From Epithemia pelagica (taxonomy: Eukaryota; Bacillariophyta; Bacillariophyceae; Surirellales; Surirellaceae), in NCBI GenBank assembly GCA_946965045.2, contig OX337237.1, positions 2,170,001-2,234,000 on the forward strand: a stretch of DNA of 64,000 nt, written 5' to 3'. Of the stretch, positions 10,161 to 22,456 are shown in pieces (the first letter of the stretch is position 1; every line of letters starts with the position of its first letter). Under the pieces are notes generated by a model that saw only the letters and a program-made list of their open reading frames with translations, was not told the origin of the DNA and made no database searches. The translations under genes and the position numbers were made by a program.

Positions 10161-12293
10161 ATGGCCGAACCCCCTCCTGCCGCTGCCGCTTCAGCAAGAG
10201 TCAACGACACTACCATGTCGGATAACAACTCTAGTGTTCAGTTTCGCAATGCCGAAACAACAAACGGGAACAACACTCGCACTTCTACAACAGAGAAGCA
10301 ACAGAACGCCGCCGACAAAGATGATGCAAGTGCAGCAACAGCAACGACTTCCCACCAACCGATTGTGTATGAAGGTGATGAAGAAGAATACACCATTAAA
10401 TTTGTTTCCCGCCCACAAGAGGACCAAGCTAACAACCAAGTCGCCAAGCATCACTATGCCATCTTACAGATCATCGCAAAAGTGTATCCTGAAGTAAAAA
10501 TATACGATAACCGTGGAGCACACTTGAAGGCAAAAAGGATCGAGTCATTGAAAACTTACTCTGCATACTTACGACACTTCGATTTGCATTATTCCAAAGG
10601 CAACAAGAGCAAGAATCGATCTGCGATTTACGTGGTGATACATCGATTTTTATCGCGAATTCCAATTAGTGAGGTTAGAAAACATTTCTCGGTGCAAGAA
10701 AAACTGAAATCTGGTACCGCGAAAATGACAAGGCACATGTGGAGAGAAGACGAAACGAGAATTTCGAATCTTGGATTCTTCGTTGGGTATGACCCAAGCA
10801 ACATCTTGCCAGAAGATATGCACGACATCGTCGAGAACAAGATCATTACCCAAACAGGCACGCCCAAGAAAAGGATTCCAAAATTCTGTTGCAATTACTC
10901 TTCCCCAATTCTGTATGATAAGGACACAGATGACAGATATGTGACGAAAGCATTCGACCTCCAGTGCCGGCAAAGCGACGCCAAAGCACTTTTGGACATT
11001 CTTCATGCAACCTACGTTGAAGATCCAGATTTTGTTTTCCATCGATCAAGGCATACTCACAAGCAACTATACATCAACGCAATGAAGGAACAGAATGCCT
11101 ATCTACGTGACTGCCGAATCATCCCCATCGCAGGCATACATCCCACCATTATGTGGACTTTGGGCGACAAGCTATGCGAATTCGAAGGAGTGATACGTGT
11201 TACAAAACACAAAGACAGCGATCTGAAAGGACGGTTCAACGTACATACAAGTGAACCACATTTTAATTCTCTGAAAGGACGGTTTAGGAGAGAACTTGCA
11301 TCACTTGTCCAATTTGAGAAAAACAACCAGAATTTGAATCCACAACCATACGAAGATGGAGGACCGAGACTGGCCTTCAAGATCAACAATCAAGGCAAAG
11401 AGGAAGACGAAGAGTCAGCAAATACTTCACATGCAGGTTTTTATGCGACCTACATGACCGCAATGAATGAAAGATATGCTAGTGCAGCAGAAGAATCAGA
11501 TGAAGGCTCGTTAACAAGTCCACCGGTGTCAACAGGACCAGTTACTCAAGCATGGACAAGTAGTGTACCGATCCAAACTGCCGTTGCATCTAAGACAGAT
11601 TATTCAATCAAGAGTCAAGTGAGTCAAGAAGAATACAATCGTATGAAGACAGACCTTACCTCCAAAGTCGAAGAAGTAGAAGACAAATTTCGTGCGTTTG
11701 TGGAAGAGCAACGAATGAAACAAGATCAAGAACGTGACGCTTTGGTACAATCTATTATGGCAGCAGTTCAACAACAAGTTGCGGCATCGATTCAACAACA
11801 GATGCAAATGAATCCAGCACCGGTTCCTTACTATTCACAACAACATCCATCACAACATGTTCATCATCAGCAACAGGCACCAGCTGCTCCAGGTCACCAT
11901 CCGGGAATGTACCATACTCCTCAACATCGTATGATGCCACCACCACCGATGCCACCACAACAACAGTATAATCCTCACCAAATGCCACCACAATATCAGG
12001 TACAAAACCAGCCAAGTTCGCCGTTACAGCCCCATCAGCTCCACCCAATGGATCATGAACCTGCTACTGGACATTACAACCATGAACAACAACAACAACA
12101 TGCGACAAACTATCAACAACAAATCAACCCTCCGAATAGGAGCCACAACGAAATGGGTCAACAGCCATCGAGGGACCCCCAGCAGCAGGCCACGCCAAAT
12201 CTCGACGTGAGCATGGTCCAACCAAACTCGCCCTTGCAAGCGGACGGGTCGTTGGCCGACAGAAGCATGTTTAGTCATGAGTCGAAATCTTAA
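10161..12293 (+). CDS. LINE ORF1 protein
   Basis: The protein has 710 residues from ATG 10161, which sits in a strong ACCATGG context; an upstream in-frame ATG at 10128 is less likely. The N-terminus is low-complexity. A folded region covers roughly residues 75-400. A charged heptad-like segment follows (SQEEYNRMKTDLTSKVEEVE onward), probably a coiled coil for oligomerisation. The C-terminal third is rich in Gln, Pro and His. No zinc knuckle is seen. By position this is the RNA-binding ORF1 partner that packages LINE RNA. Its stop overlaps the ATG of ORF2 by 17 nt, which suggests termination-reinitiation for ORF2. The frame is intact. Confidence 0.75.
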   Translation: MAEPPPAAAASARVNDTTMSDNNSSVQFRNAETTNGNNTRTSTTEKQQNAADKDDASAATATTSHQPIVYEGDEEEYTIKFVSRPQEDQANNQVAKHHYAILQIIAKVYPEVKIYDNRGAHLKAKRIESLKTYSAYLRHFDLHYSKGNKSKNRSAIYVVIHRFLSRIPISEVRKHFSVQEKLKSGTAKMTRHMWREDETRISNLGFFVGYDPSNILPEDMHDIVENKIITQTGTPKKRIPKFCCNYSSPILYDKDTDDRYVTKAFDLQCRQSDAKALLDILHATYVEDPDFVFHRSRHTHKQLYINAMKEQNAYLRDCRIIPIAGIHPTIMWTLGDKLCEFEGVIRVTKHKDSDLKGRFNVHTSEPHFNSLKGRFRRELASLVQFEKNNQNLNPQPYEDGGPRLAFKINNQGKEEDEESANTSHAGFYATYMTAMNERYASAAEESDEGSLTSPPVSTGPVTQAWTSSVPIQTAVASKTDYSIKSQVSQEEYNRMKTDLTSKVEEVEDKFRAFVEEQRMKQDQERDALVQSIMAAVQQQVAASIQQQMQMNPAPVPYYSQQHPSQHVHHQQQAPAAPGHHPGMYHTPQHRMMPPPPMPPQQQYNPHQMPPQYQVQNQPSSPLQPHQLHPMDHEPATGHYNHEQQQQHATNYQQQINPPNRSHNEMGQQPSRDPQQQATPNLDVSMVQPNSPLQADGSLADRSMFSHESKS

Positions 12294-15200
12294 CATACCG
12301 GAGATTAACAACTACATAAACCACAATAATCACCATTTCGCAACTATGCCAGAACCTACACAACAGGAGGATTTTCCTGATCAACTATTTCACGACACAC
12401 TCCAACACAATTCAACTTCACAAGAAACATTCAAATTCGACGAACCTATTGGAATACCATCACAAGAAAAAGACGAAAATACTTTTCGAGTATTTGGGAG
12501 CAATCCTAATGGACTAACTTTGGGGCATGACGGAGGAGACTTCGCAGAACTATGTTTGGAAATGAGTAACTCGCAAGTCGACTCATGGTGCATCTATGAA
12601 ACAAAATTAGACACAACACAACACAACGTGAGAAACAAACTACACAATACAATACGGAAACATACAGAGCATTCACGCATTGTCTATGGGAGCAGTTTTA
12701 TTTCAACAGTAAGAGGGCGAACTTATAAACCAGGAGGGGTATTACAAGTCACACAAGGTCAGACTACTGGACGCGTAGTGAAACAGGGACAAGATTCTAT
12801 GGGGAGATGGGCCTATCAAGTGTTTTCGTGCAGGGGCCATAAAACTTTGGCGGTGATCACTGCTTATCAAGTGTGTCAACAGGCATTAATCGATGAAACA
12901 ACGCAGAGAAGGCGCTCCTTTACTGCCTCCGCGCAACAAGTCTCGATGCTTCGACAAATGAATCGCACGTGTACTCCTCGAGAGGCATTTATCCAAGACC
13001 TAGGAGATTTTATCCAAGAAAGAACTGCGTGTAACTCAGGCATTCTACTAATCGGCGACTTCAACGAAGCACTCACAGATTCCTACTCGGGTATGTCGAA
13101 ATTATGCTCCGATAATAACTTACAAGACCTTATGTGGCAATTACTTGGGACCACTGACTTCGGAACCCATGCAAAAGGCCGAGAACGAATCGATTATGTC
13201 TTGTGCAGCGACTGGGTGGCTGCAGCTGTCAAGAATGGATACTACGAAGCATTCGGATACCGCCCAAAGGGAGATCACCGCAACATCATTATAGATTTTG
13301 ATATGGAAAAACTTTTTGGAAACCGCACTCAACCACTGGGACCAATCTCCAGTCGCAATTTCACGAGCCAAGACAAATCTTCCAATAGGAAGTATATTGA
13401 AGCGAAGCATCGATACTGTCGTGATCACAATTTCGCACAGAGACTAGCAGCATTAAAAGAAGAATGGGACCCCGATGAAGCCGAAAAACTAGACAAAGAC
13501 TGGCAACGAGCTGGCGAGTACGCAGCGAAACAATGTTCCAAAAAGCCCAGAAGTGTTCCTTATGTTGCAGAACTGGCCAAATGACAACAACGAAAGAACT
13601 TACTGCTGAAACTGATTTCAGCTGCCAAGCTGAAAAAGTCTTTTGATGCGGGCATAGCACATCTGACAACGAATGGCTACCAAGGCGGATTCCCTTCAAC
13701 AATGACAGAAAGTCAAACAGAATGTCGCGTCACACAACAGAAGATTAAAGCTATGACAAAGACAGCTATATACAGAAGGCAAAACGAGCTAAAGATAGCT
13801 TTACAAGAAGCGATTGATTGTGGAGACAAACAACAATCAAAAGCTCTCAAGCATAGGATTTCTGCTGAAAGAACAAAAGCGATGTATGCAAAACTGCGGC
13901 AATGTCGTGAGAATCCAAAAGCCAGAATAACAAGATTGGACGTTCCATCAGACAGTACGAACACTGACTACAATAACTGTTCTAGTTCTTGGATCACCAT
14001 CGATACTCCATCAGAAATTGAAGAACGTTTACTTCAGCGTAACCGCAAACACTTCGGACAAGCTGATGGCACTTTTCCGACCACGCCTCCGTTTTCGGAG
14101 TGGTGTGACTGGGGAGCGTCGACACATACGGCCGAATTGATTCTAGAAGGCGACTGGCAATCTGATGAGTTGACTGACATGCAACAATGCTTGATCAACC
14201 ATATGAAAGCGCGAGTTGCATTGGACACAATCTCGAGTACAATAAGCACTGAAGAATGGGTGGGAAAAATTCGCTCGTGGCCCGAATCTACAACAACTTC
14301 TCCATCTGGCTTCCACCTTGGACATAGTAAGGCACTTATCTCCGGTCACGATCTTGACCCCCAATCACCCGAGAGCGAATTGCTCGAGCACCAAAGATCT
14401 GAGTTAATCGAATGGCAAGTGGCTCTACTGAATTGCGCCTTATCCAACCAATATTCCTTCACAAGATGGCAGCACATAGTGAATGTCATGATTCTAAAAG
14501 AGTCAGGCGACTTGAGAATCCACCGCTTACGTGTAATCCATCTCTATGAACAAGATTACAACCTTGTTCTGGCTATCAAGTGGCAAAAAATGATTCAGCT
14601 ATGTACCAATCATCAAGTGTTGCATCCCACACAGTTTGGCGGCATTCCTGGACGTGACGCTATTATTCCGACTCTTTGCGAAGAGTTTCAATACGAGATA
14701 TCAAGAGCGAGCAAACGACCGCTTGTACATCTAGATTATGACGCCACTGCGTGTTATGATCGGATTATTCTTTCATTTGGCAGTTTAGCCTCAAGAAGCT
14801 TCGGACAGAACAGGTCTATTGTGTTCATCAATGCGCGAACACTTGAACAAGCCAAGTATTATTTGAAGACACAATTAGGGATGTCAGAACGCTTCTATAA
14901 GCACTGTACTTTATACCCTATCTACGGTTCTGGACAAGGTGCAGGGAACTCCCCGGCTATTTGGTGCGTGGTGTCCAGCATTCTCTTTGAAACATACGAG
15001 GAAGGTGCCCATGGAGCTTCTTTTGAATCACCACACGGTTCGGATAAAACTAAGGTGTACATGATCGGTTTCGTTGACTATACGAGCGGAAGTGCCGACG
15101 ACTTTCGACGCCCATCTCGTGCTCCTCTCGCCCATTATATTTCCAAGGCCCAAGATGATGCGCAACGTTGGAATGACGTGCTTGCCTTGTCCGGTGGTGC

Positions 15201-18036
15201 ACTAAACCCTCAGAAATGCTCATACCACTTCATGTACTATGATTTTAGTATTGATGGTCTTCCCTTGCTTCAAGCCGGCACATTTGGTCCAACCATTACA
15301 ATCACTTTCAATGATGGCGCTCAAGGCTCGCAACTGACCCAGTTGTCAGCGTACAAAAGTCACAAGACGCTAGGTGTTCAGAAATCGCCTCATGCTACAA
15401 ACAAAGGACTATATTTCGCTTTGGCTAAACGTAACAACAGTCACACAAGGACCATGGCTCGTAGCCCCTTCAGCAGGACTGATGCGTGGGCATATTATCA
15501 TGCTATCTACTTGCTCAGCATGTGTTACCCATTTCCTTCCTCAACTATCTCGGATTCATTTTGCACAGCACTTCAACGCCAATTCAAGAAAGCTTTCTTA
15601 CCCAAGTATGGTTTCAACAGAAATATGCCCAACGCTGTGGTTTATGGACCGTCTGAACTTGGTGGGATCGGCCTTCGCACTTTATCTGTCGAACGAGGCA
15701 TAGCTCAAGTCTACCATTTTTTGGCTTGTATCCGTTCCAAAGGAGTTCAACATGAACTTGCAAAAATCATGGTTTCTTGGGGTCAATTTCTCGCTGGTAC
15801 TGGAATCCCTGTTTTAGAAGACGTGCACACGAATCTACCGCATATGGAGCCAATGCAATGGCTACCTCAGATGCGCTCCTTTTTATCAACAGTGGATTGC
15901 CGGATTGAACTTGAGCAGACATTCGTCCCAGATCTTCAACGGGAACAAGATTCTTTTTTGATGGATTTGGCTCTTGCCTTTACCACGTCTCCAACAGACT
16001 TGAAACTGATTAATGCTTGTCGTCTCTACCTTGGAGTGACTTTTGTCAGTGACATTTCTAGCCCTGAGGGGTCAATCATCACTCGTGCTGCATATGACGG
16101 TCGTCTGGATATTCTCACGCAGCATCGCGGCCTTATCCCCTACCAACGAAGACCTGGTCCAAAATCCTGGACAAAGTGGCGTAATTTCTTGAATAGTCTT
16201 CTCAGCTCGACTCAACAGCGACGCTTGACCCAACCACTCGGCAAATGGTACTTTGGTGGATCGTCAACTTATCGGAATTGGTTATCCTATCTAGACCGTC
16301 CGTCTTCCCGTTTATTCGTCTCGGCCCCGAATGGTCAATGGCTGGAATATCGTTACTATGGCATGGCCTTTTGGCCCACTACAACACTACACCCTACCGT
16401 CCCACCTACTGCTTGCCCAGCTCAGACGCTTTCGACTGGTCCAGCGAAGATCATGTCCTCCAGCCATTATGTGTTACCACGCACCATTACACCGCCGCCA
16501 CGCTCTCTGAGTGAACATATGGCTCAACTACCTTCTTGGGAACGCTCCCTTTGCACACAGTGCACTGCTCTGTGCTCGATTGATGATCTCGCTACTTTTC
16601 TACAATCGAGTTCTCCACTGTTGGTTAGCAGTGATGGTTCTGCCGGTTCTTTTGTTGGCACATTTGGCTGCGTTTGCTCAACTGACACTGGACAGCGACT
16701 ATTTCGACTTCATGGTCCTGCGCCTGGTTACAAAACGTCCTCATTCCGTGCGGAATGTTACGCATTTTTAGCCATTCTACGGTATTTGATACAATCATGC
16801 CAGTTTCTAAGTTGCTCTCTACCTATCTCTCTTCAGATGTTTACTGAGAGTCTGGTCAAGACGATTCAGAAAAGGATGGAATGGTTCGTTGAGTTTCCAT
16901 ATTCTACAATGACGGCAGATTGGGACTTGCAACAGGCGATTTCTCGGTCGCTTCGACAGTTCGCAGACCTTCCCCATATTTGTCATATCAAAGGTCATCA
17001 AGATCAAGCACAAGCATACTCGACTTTACCGTTACCAGCCCAACTCAATGTCGACGCTGATCATGCAGCAGCCGATTATTCTTATCCTTCACGAGTCTCT
17101 CCGTGCCTTGCACCCATCACAGCGGGATGTCACGCATTGCTCCACAGCGCGGACGGATCGATTAACTCCAATTACCGTGCTATTCTGCGAAGGTTAGCTA
17201 CCTTTGAGACCCTCCGCGAATATCATTGTACTAAATATGACTGGTCCGAAGCCGTGTTCGATTCTGTTGATTGGACTGCTCATGGTCGCGCATTGAATTC
17301 TAATTTCTCTCGTCGCCACTTTTTGGTAAAATTCCTTCATGATTGGCTCCCTCTGGGCTACCTGAAATTTCGATACGCCGCCTATTACGACGATGCTTGT
17401 CCCCTTTGTTCTAATACTCTCGAGACTCGGTCTCATTTTCTTCAGTGTCCCAACCGGGACTGGTTTGAATCTCTCGCTAACAATCTACGGTCGAAACGGA
17501 ATGACCTCGAGTTCGATCCCTTTCTTCGGACTCTGCTTCTAGAGTTTCTCCGTTCTTTTCTTCGCAACACCACTCCATCTTTCCCCCCTGTACCTCATGC
17601 TTACCAAGGTGCTATTCTCTCACAGCTAACCATCGGGCATGAGCAACTGTTTCTTGGCCGTTTTTCTTCTCAATGGGCACATCTCCAAGACGCCTACTTA
17701 CAACGCGTTTCTCTCTCTTCTCCGTTCTTCTCTGGCACTGGTATCATCACCGCTACCATCAATATCATATGGCTTCATGTGTTCAATCTCTGGCTCCGCC
17801 GTAATCAAGATCTTCATGGTGACTCCCCCGAAACTATTGAGACTGCCGAGTATGCCCAAGCCAAGCGTGAAGTCCTTGCCCTCTATGCCCTCAAAGATAA
17901 AGTTCAAGCTTCCGATGTTATCCTTTTCTACGACACTCCGGAACTCCATTTCTCCATCGATACCACCTCACTCGCTCTTCGTCACTGGCTCAACACATGG
18001 CGACCTGTTATACTTCGGTCTGCTTCTTCCCCGTGA
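12277..18036 (+). pseudogene. LINE ORF2: endonuclease, reverse transcriptase, RNase H, CCHC (inactivated)
   Basis: A single frame runs from ATG 12277 to 18036 (1920 codons), interrupted only by TGA at 13582-13584. The order is: APE-like endonuclease (GDFNEA, RIDYVL, GDHRN) before the stop; reverse transcriptase after it, with motif A LDYDATACYD, motif B GSGQGAGNSPA and motif C; then RNase H (SDGSAGS, RAECYAF, NVDADHA); then a C-terminal CCHC finger, CPLCSNTLETRSHFLQCP. Motif C reads FVDY instead of FVDD (codon TAT at 15079-15081), and the third RNase H acid reads TES instead of TDS (GAG at 16846-16848). Both sites are intact in the copy at 33086. With the stop, these make the protein almost certainly non-functional, although no other stops have accumulated. 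Confidence 0.85.
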
Positions 18037-18162
18037 TTTCTTACACCCCAAAGTACTGTTAGGCGAGTTTCTAGGCCGGGCGCGTCGGTCGACGGCACCC
18101 TAGCGGGTCCGCGCGGCAGCGTTAAAATAGACTGTAACTTTTTTTTTGGGGGGGGGGGGGGG

Positions 18163-18294
18163 TGTTCGTAACAAGAAGATTAGTAATTATACCTAACGTA
18201 ACGTGTATCATGCAAAAGTAGTAAACCAGTAAACGGTAATTCCCCCAAAGATACTCTCCAACATCCGGGTAACCCCACCGACCCGAATGAAACA
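18163..18294 (-). repeat. Copia 3' LTR
   Basis: A 132-bp LTR. On the element's own strand it begins TGTTTCATTC and ends TTACGAACA, with the usual TG...CA ends. Differences from the 5' LTR: G versus C in the AAAGTA(G/C)TAAACC block, C versus A in GGGTAA(C/A)CCCACC, and the terminal base. Confidence 0.9.
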
Positions 18295-18313
18295 GTCCCC
18301 GCAAAGTGTACAA

Positions 18314-21300
18314 TCACACCTGTTGTTCGCTTTGTTCCCCCGCATCTGGATGAGTGGTGGGGGGCCCCGCATTTCCGAAGGCTGAAGAGTATGTAAATTG
18401 CGATATCAAGTCATTGCGCCGAGAACGCGGCAACAACTTGGTGAATAAGTTGGCGAGATTAGTTTCGGTGTCTTCCTTCCCGACTCGAATAATGCCAGCA
18501 GCAGCCGCTTCCCGCACAGCGTGGTAATTTATTGCGTTGTGTTTCTTGTTCAACACAGAAGATGGGACGCTAGTGTTCTTCACCACACCGCCGTTGTCAC
18601 AAAGAACGTTTGCGGCCCCGACGATTGGTACGCCAAACATCCGAAGCTTGTACCTCATCCCAACAATCAACTCTTTGGCAATGCGCATTGCCACAAATTC
18701 ACTGCCGAAGCTCGAAGTTTCCACCGTGTTCTGACGTTTGGAGAACCACAGGATCGGTGCATTTTGCATCATTATCAAGATTCCCGAGTGGAACCACCTG
18801 GTGACGACGTTGCCAGCATGGTCAGCGTCCACTAAACACGTGATCGTAACCGGATTCCCCAGTGGCTCGGGCATGTCCGCTGGAATTTGTTCCGCTACGT
18901 CCCCGTAGAACTCCTTCCATTCATCCATCGGTGCCTGTGAAAAACATGCCTCGTCCAGTATCACCTCCTTCGGATCGAACACGAGTTTGAGTTTGGCATG
19001 CTTCTTGAGGAACGCGAAGATCGAGTATACCGCCTCGAGGTGACCCTTGCGGGGATTTGCCAGATATTGAGACATGATACCTCGAGGTATACATCGACGC
19101 GTCCGAGCTCCACAGCCCACCGTAATATGCCAATCAACTGCTGGTACCTTGCCCTCAGTGTTTCTCCCAACTCCTCTGTCGTATCCAATTCCGGTTTGTA
19201 CGATGTCTCGATTGGCACTCGGGCGGTCGTCTTGAGGTGCCGGCCGTCCCCGTCTTCCTTGAGCAATTGTTCGACTATCCTTATTGCATTGTTCACGTAC
19301 TTTTCGCTCGACATACCCCAGGCACTACTACCGTCTGGTAGGTTGTGACGATAAACCTGCGCGCCCAAGTATGTTGATGGTGGACCAATGCTTCCCTTCT
19401 TGATCTTATAAAGCTTGTCTATCTCCTCGAATACCGGCTTTGGTTTGTCGCTGACCAACAGTAGGTCATCCACGTAGACCAAGATAAGCTCGTAGTAAGG
19501 CTCACCACTTGCCCGTTGCTTCTTTCTCCTTAATACGCAAGGGTCTGCCCTGGTATCGACAAATCCCATGTCATATAGCGTATTCAATAGTGTTGCGCGC
19601 CAACTCGCTCCGGACGATTTCAGTCCATATAATGCCCGGACCATAACACATACTTTGCCCTGAAACTCTGCACCGACTTCTGCTCCGCCCAAAAACCAAA
19701 TCTTTTCCCGACATGGTGCGTTTAAGTACGCATTCCCGATGTCACAAGCCAACACATCTAGGTCATTCAACGCTGCGATCAGAAACGCCACACGGATTGA
19801 GTCCCGGCTTACGACGCTGGAGTACGTTAAACTTGCCGGTGCATCCGTCATGTGCCCACCGGCAACTAGTCTAGCTTTCCGTGTCAAGTCCATCTTGACG
19901 TCAAACACCATGTGGCATTTGATCTCGGTGTAGCCTATCAACTGTCGCCCCGCTCGCACCTCCGCGAGCACGAGGTCGTCCCGTGCCTCCCACGCAATCT
20001 TGACGACGCCTAGCTCCTTCGCGATCGCGTCCCGCCAGAACGTCGTACCCGTTTCCTTGTCCAGTTGCAGAGCCTCTTCAACGGAATGGGGCAGTCGCAC
20101 CCCATACTTGTGCGTTAACTTCCAGTATTTTTTCTGTTTCTTCTTTTTCCCGACCACTCTATTTATTATCCGTCTTTTGTGGTTCATAACCTGTGGCACC
20201 CACCAATGAAACGCTGGCTCTTGCTCCAACCCTTGTGCTATTATATACTCCGCGACCTCTATCGGGTAGCCATCCTTTGCTTCTCGCAGCGGTATCCAGG
20301 ACTGTGATCCGTCCTTCCATTCAATTGCCAGTTCCCAACCTTTCGTCGTCCTTTTTGGTACTCGGTTTCCATTCTTGGACACAACGAACCCGTCCTCTCT
20401 ACTCACGGCGTCCCCGTTTTTCCTGTGTCCCACGATCTCTTTCATGATGGCAAACTGTCTCCCTTGGTCATCTATCTGCGAGTACAGAGACTCGGCTATT
20501 ACGTTCGCCGTGTATTCGTGTACCACGCCGCCTGGGAAGCTCACCTCGTAAGCTCTGTCGTCGAATATTGGATTTCTGTGCTTCGTACCAATCGGCTTTC
20601 CGTCTAACCCTTTCTTCCTTTTTACCACGGTTCCAAGAAGCTTCTCCCCTCCCACGTCCAATTGAATTTGAGCTCCCAGGTAGTTGTCGTACTCTTCCTC
20701 CAGGTCTTCCACGTCAGGTTTTTCCTCTTGAATCATCTTTCCATATTCCTCGTCCGTTGGAACGACACCCTTTTGAACATGATCTTCGGGCAATGGCTGC
20801 AAATCTTCGAGGAACCCTGGCCCCATGCTTTCCCAATCCGTAAAATTTCGATCATCCAGTCTATTCTCAACAATCATCCTAAATTCCCGAATCCTTTCCG
20901 CCATCCGCGGCTCGGCCTGTTCCTCTGCCGTTACATGTTGCACAGTAGTTCTAGCCAAGACCTTGCCAGACTTGGTAAGCACCCAATAACACATGTCGCT
21001 CCCGATCTTGTGCGCGATTCCCAACCAAAAACCCAGGTGCCTCTGTTCCTCAGCCGTATCCGCTTTGGAGTTGTCGTGGTACCAAACGAGGTCGAAAAAG
21101 GAGAAGTCGAGCCACTCCGATATATCTGGTGTGTCACCAGTGAGTCGCTCCAAACCGGAACGGTTGTCCTGTCCCCGTGCGACGCGACTGAGAATGCCAG
21201 ATTCATGGGCGAGACCGTAGTCCCAAAGACGGCGTGGAACCCGACAATCAACCATGCGACGATGCCATCGCTGTTTCAAAACGCCGATCGCACGTTCCCG

Positions 21301-22456
21301 CGCGGTGGTTTTGTTTGCTAGTACCCTTCTCGGCCCATTTGAGATCGATACGGTGAAACCGTGCCAGTTTCGTGAACTGTGTCTTGGGACCAGTCTGCTC
21401 ACCAGCAAGGTCCGCAGTAAGACCATCAGGTACACCAACCTCATCAATGAACTTGGCAAGACTCTGCCCGACATCAGCTTTCGATGTTAACGGGTATACA
21501 GCCGTAAATTGGCCATCCGTGAACACTTGCGCGCACTTGTTTCCAGCCAAGGAGGTGGTTCGAGAAAATAGTGTGTCCGTATAAAACCGAGTGTTCAATC
21601 GGTGTCTGTGTAAAGCCAAGTTATCCACCCGATACCGTCTCGTAATAGGGTTGATAGCAGTGCGGATACCTTGTTGGGTGGTCACTCGGAGCGTTCGTCG
21701 TGCGGATTCCAGTCCAATCATCCATTTCTTACTGAGATTTTCTGGGGAAATTGACGAATGACGGTCAGTCGTAATATTTCTCACATGGCGCTCATCGGCG
21801 AGTCTCTGAGCCATAAGTCGCGGGTCGCACGCACTGGACACCAGTCCAATTTCTAACGCGATGTCTTCATGCGCGTCATCGTAGGGGTCACGACTTGGCA
21901 TAGCAAGATCGACCGAACGCGGGTCCCATACCTCCTGGCGTGTCAACGTAATGGCTGGTAACGTCTCGATCTCGTGACTGGTGGGCGCACGTGACTCGAA
22001 AAAGATCGTGGTTCCCCGCATTTCAAACGGAATGTGCAATCCTTCTGCCACTATACCGAATCCTTCATCTTCCTGACGAGTTGGATCATCGCGAACCGAA
22101 TGACCAGCGTACCGGATTTGATTCTGGTTTAACAAAGTTTTCCTTAAAGAACTACCAAACCAGAGCATTTGATGCCCAATCAGTATATATTCCGCCCCCG
22201 ATACCTTGTCTCTGATGCATGTTGCACATGTGGCAATCGGTACGTGTCGAGATGCTGCCTGCTTTCCCATGAAGTCACTAACCTTGCACTCCATTCCCAT
22301 GGTTTCGACTAAAGTCCAGTTTATTCCGGCACACGAAGTGTCTGCCATAGTATCCATTTCATTGTTCCCGATTGTGCCAACATGACAATCCACCGTATAT
22401 TCCACTTGCCCAATGGCCACTTGCCTCGGGCCGCATATGACCATGGACGCCTGGCG
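18314..22456 (-). pseudogene. Copia pol: protease, integrase, reverse transcriptase, RNase H (two frame breaks)
   Basis: Pol continues in the same frame as gag after a TGA stop. It begins with a protease whose active-site region reads DTMADTSCAG (near 22340). Integrase follows to about 21310, where one extra G in a GGG run changes frame. Reverse transcriptase then follows, with the YVDDLLL catalytic motif intact. Near 19080 a one-base deletion moves the end of RT and the RNase H (CLVDADHAGN, SSFGSEFVAM) into a third frame, ending at 18314. Each break can be repaired by one nucleotide, which points to recent decay or residual base errors, in line with the near-identical LTRs. Confidence 0.85.

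Larger units (their letters stand above)
10022..18162 (+). mobile_element. LINE (non-LTR retrotransposon), near full length, copy 1
   Basis: The element has two ORFs (ORF1 10161-12293, ORF2 12277-18036). Its 3' UTR shares with a second copy (3' end near 36954) the blocks GGCGCGTCGGTCG and GCGGCAGCGTTA and a terminal T-run; here the tail is T9 followed by G15. The candidate target-site duplication TTGGGGAT is at 10014-10021 and 24543-24550, outside the nested Copia element. It is short and G-rich, so this 5' boundary is tentative. ORF2 carries a premature stop and two catalytic substitutions, so this copy is probably dead. Confidence 0.8.
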
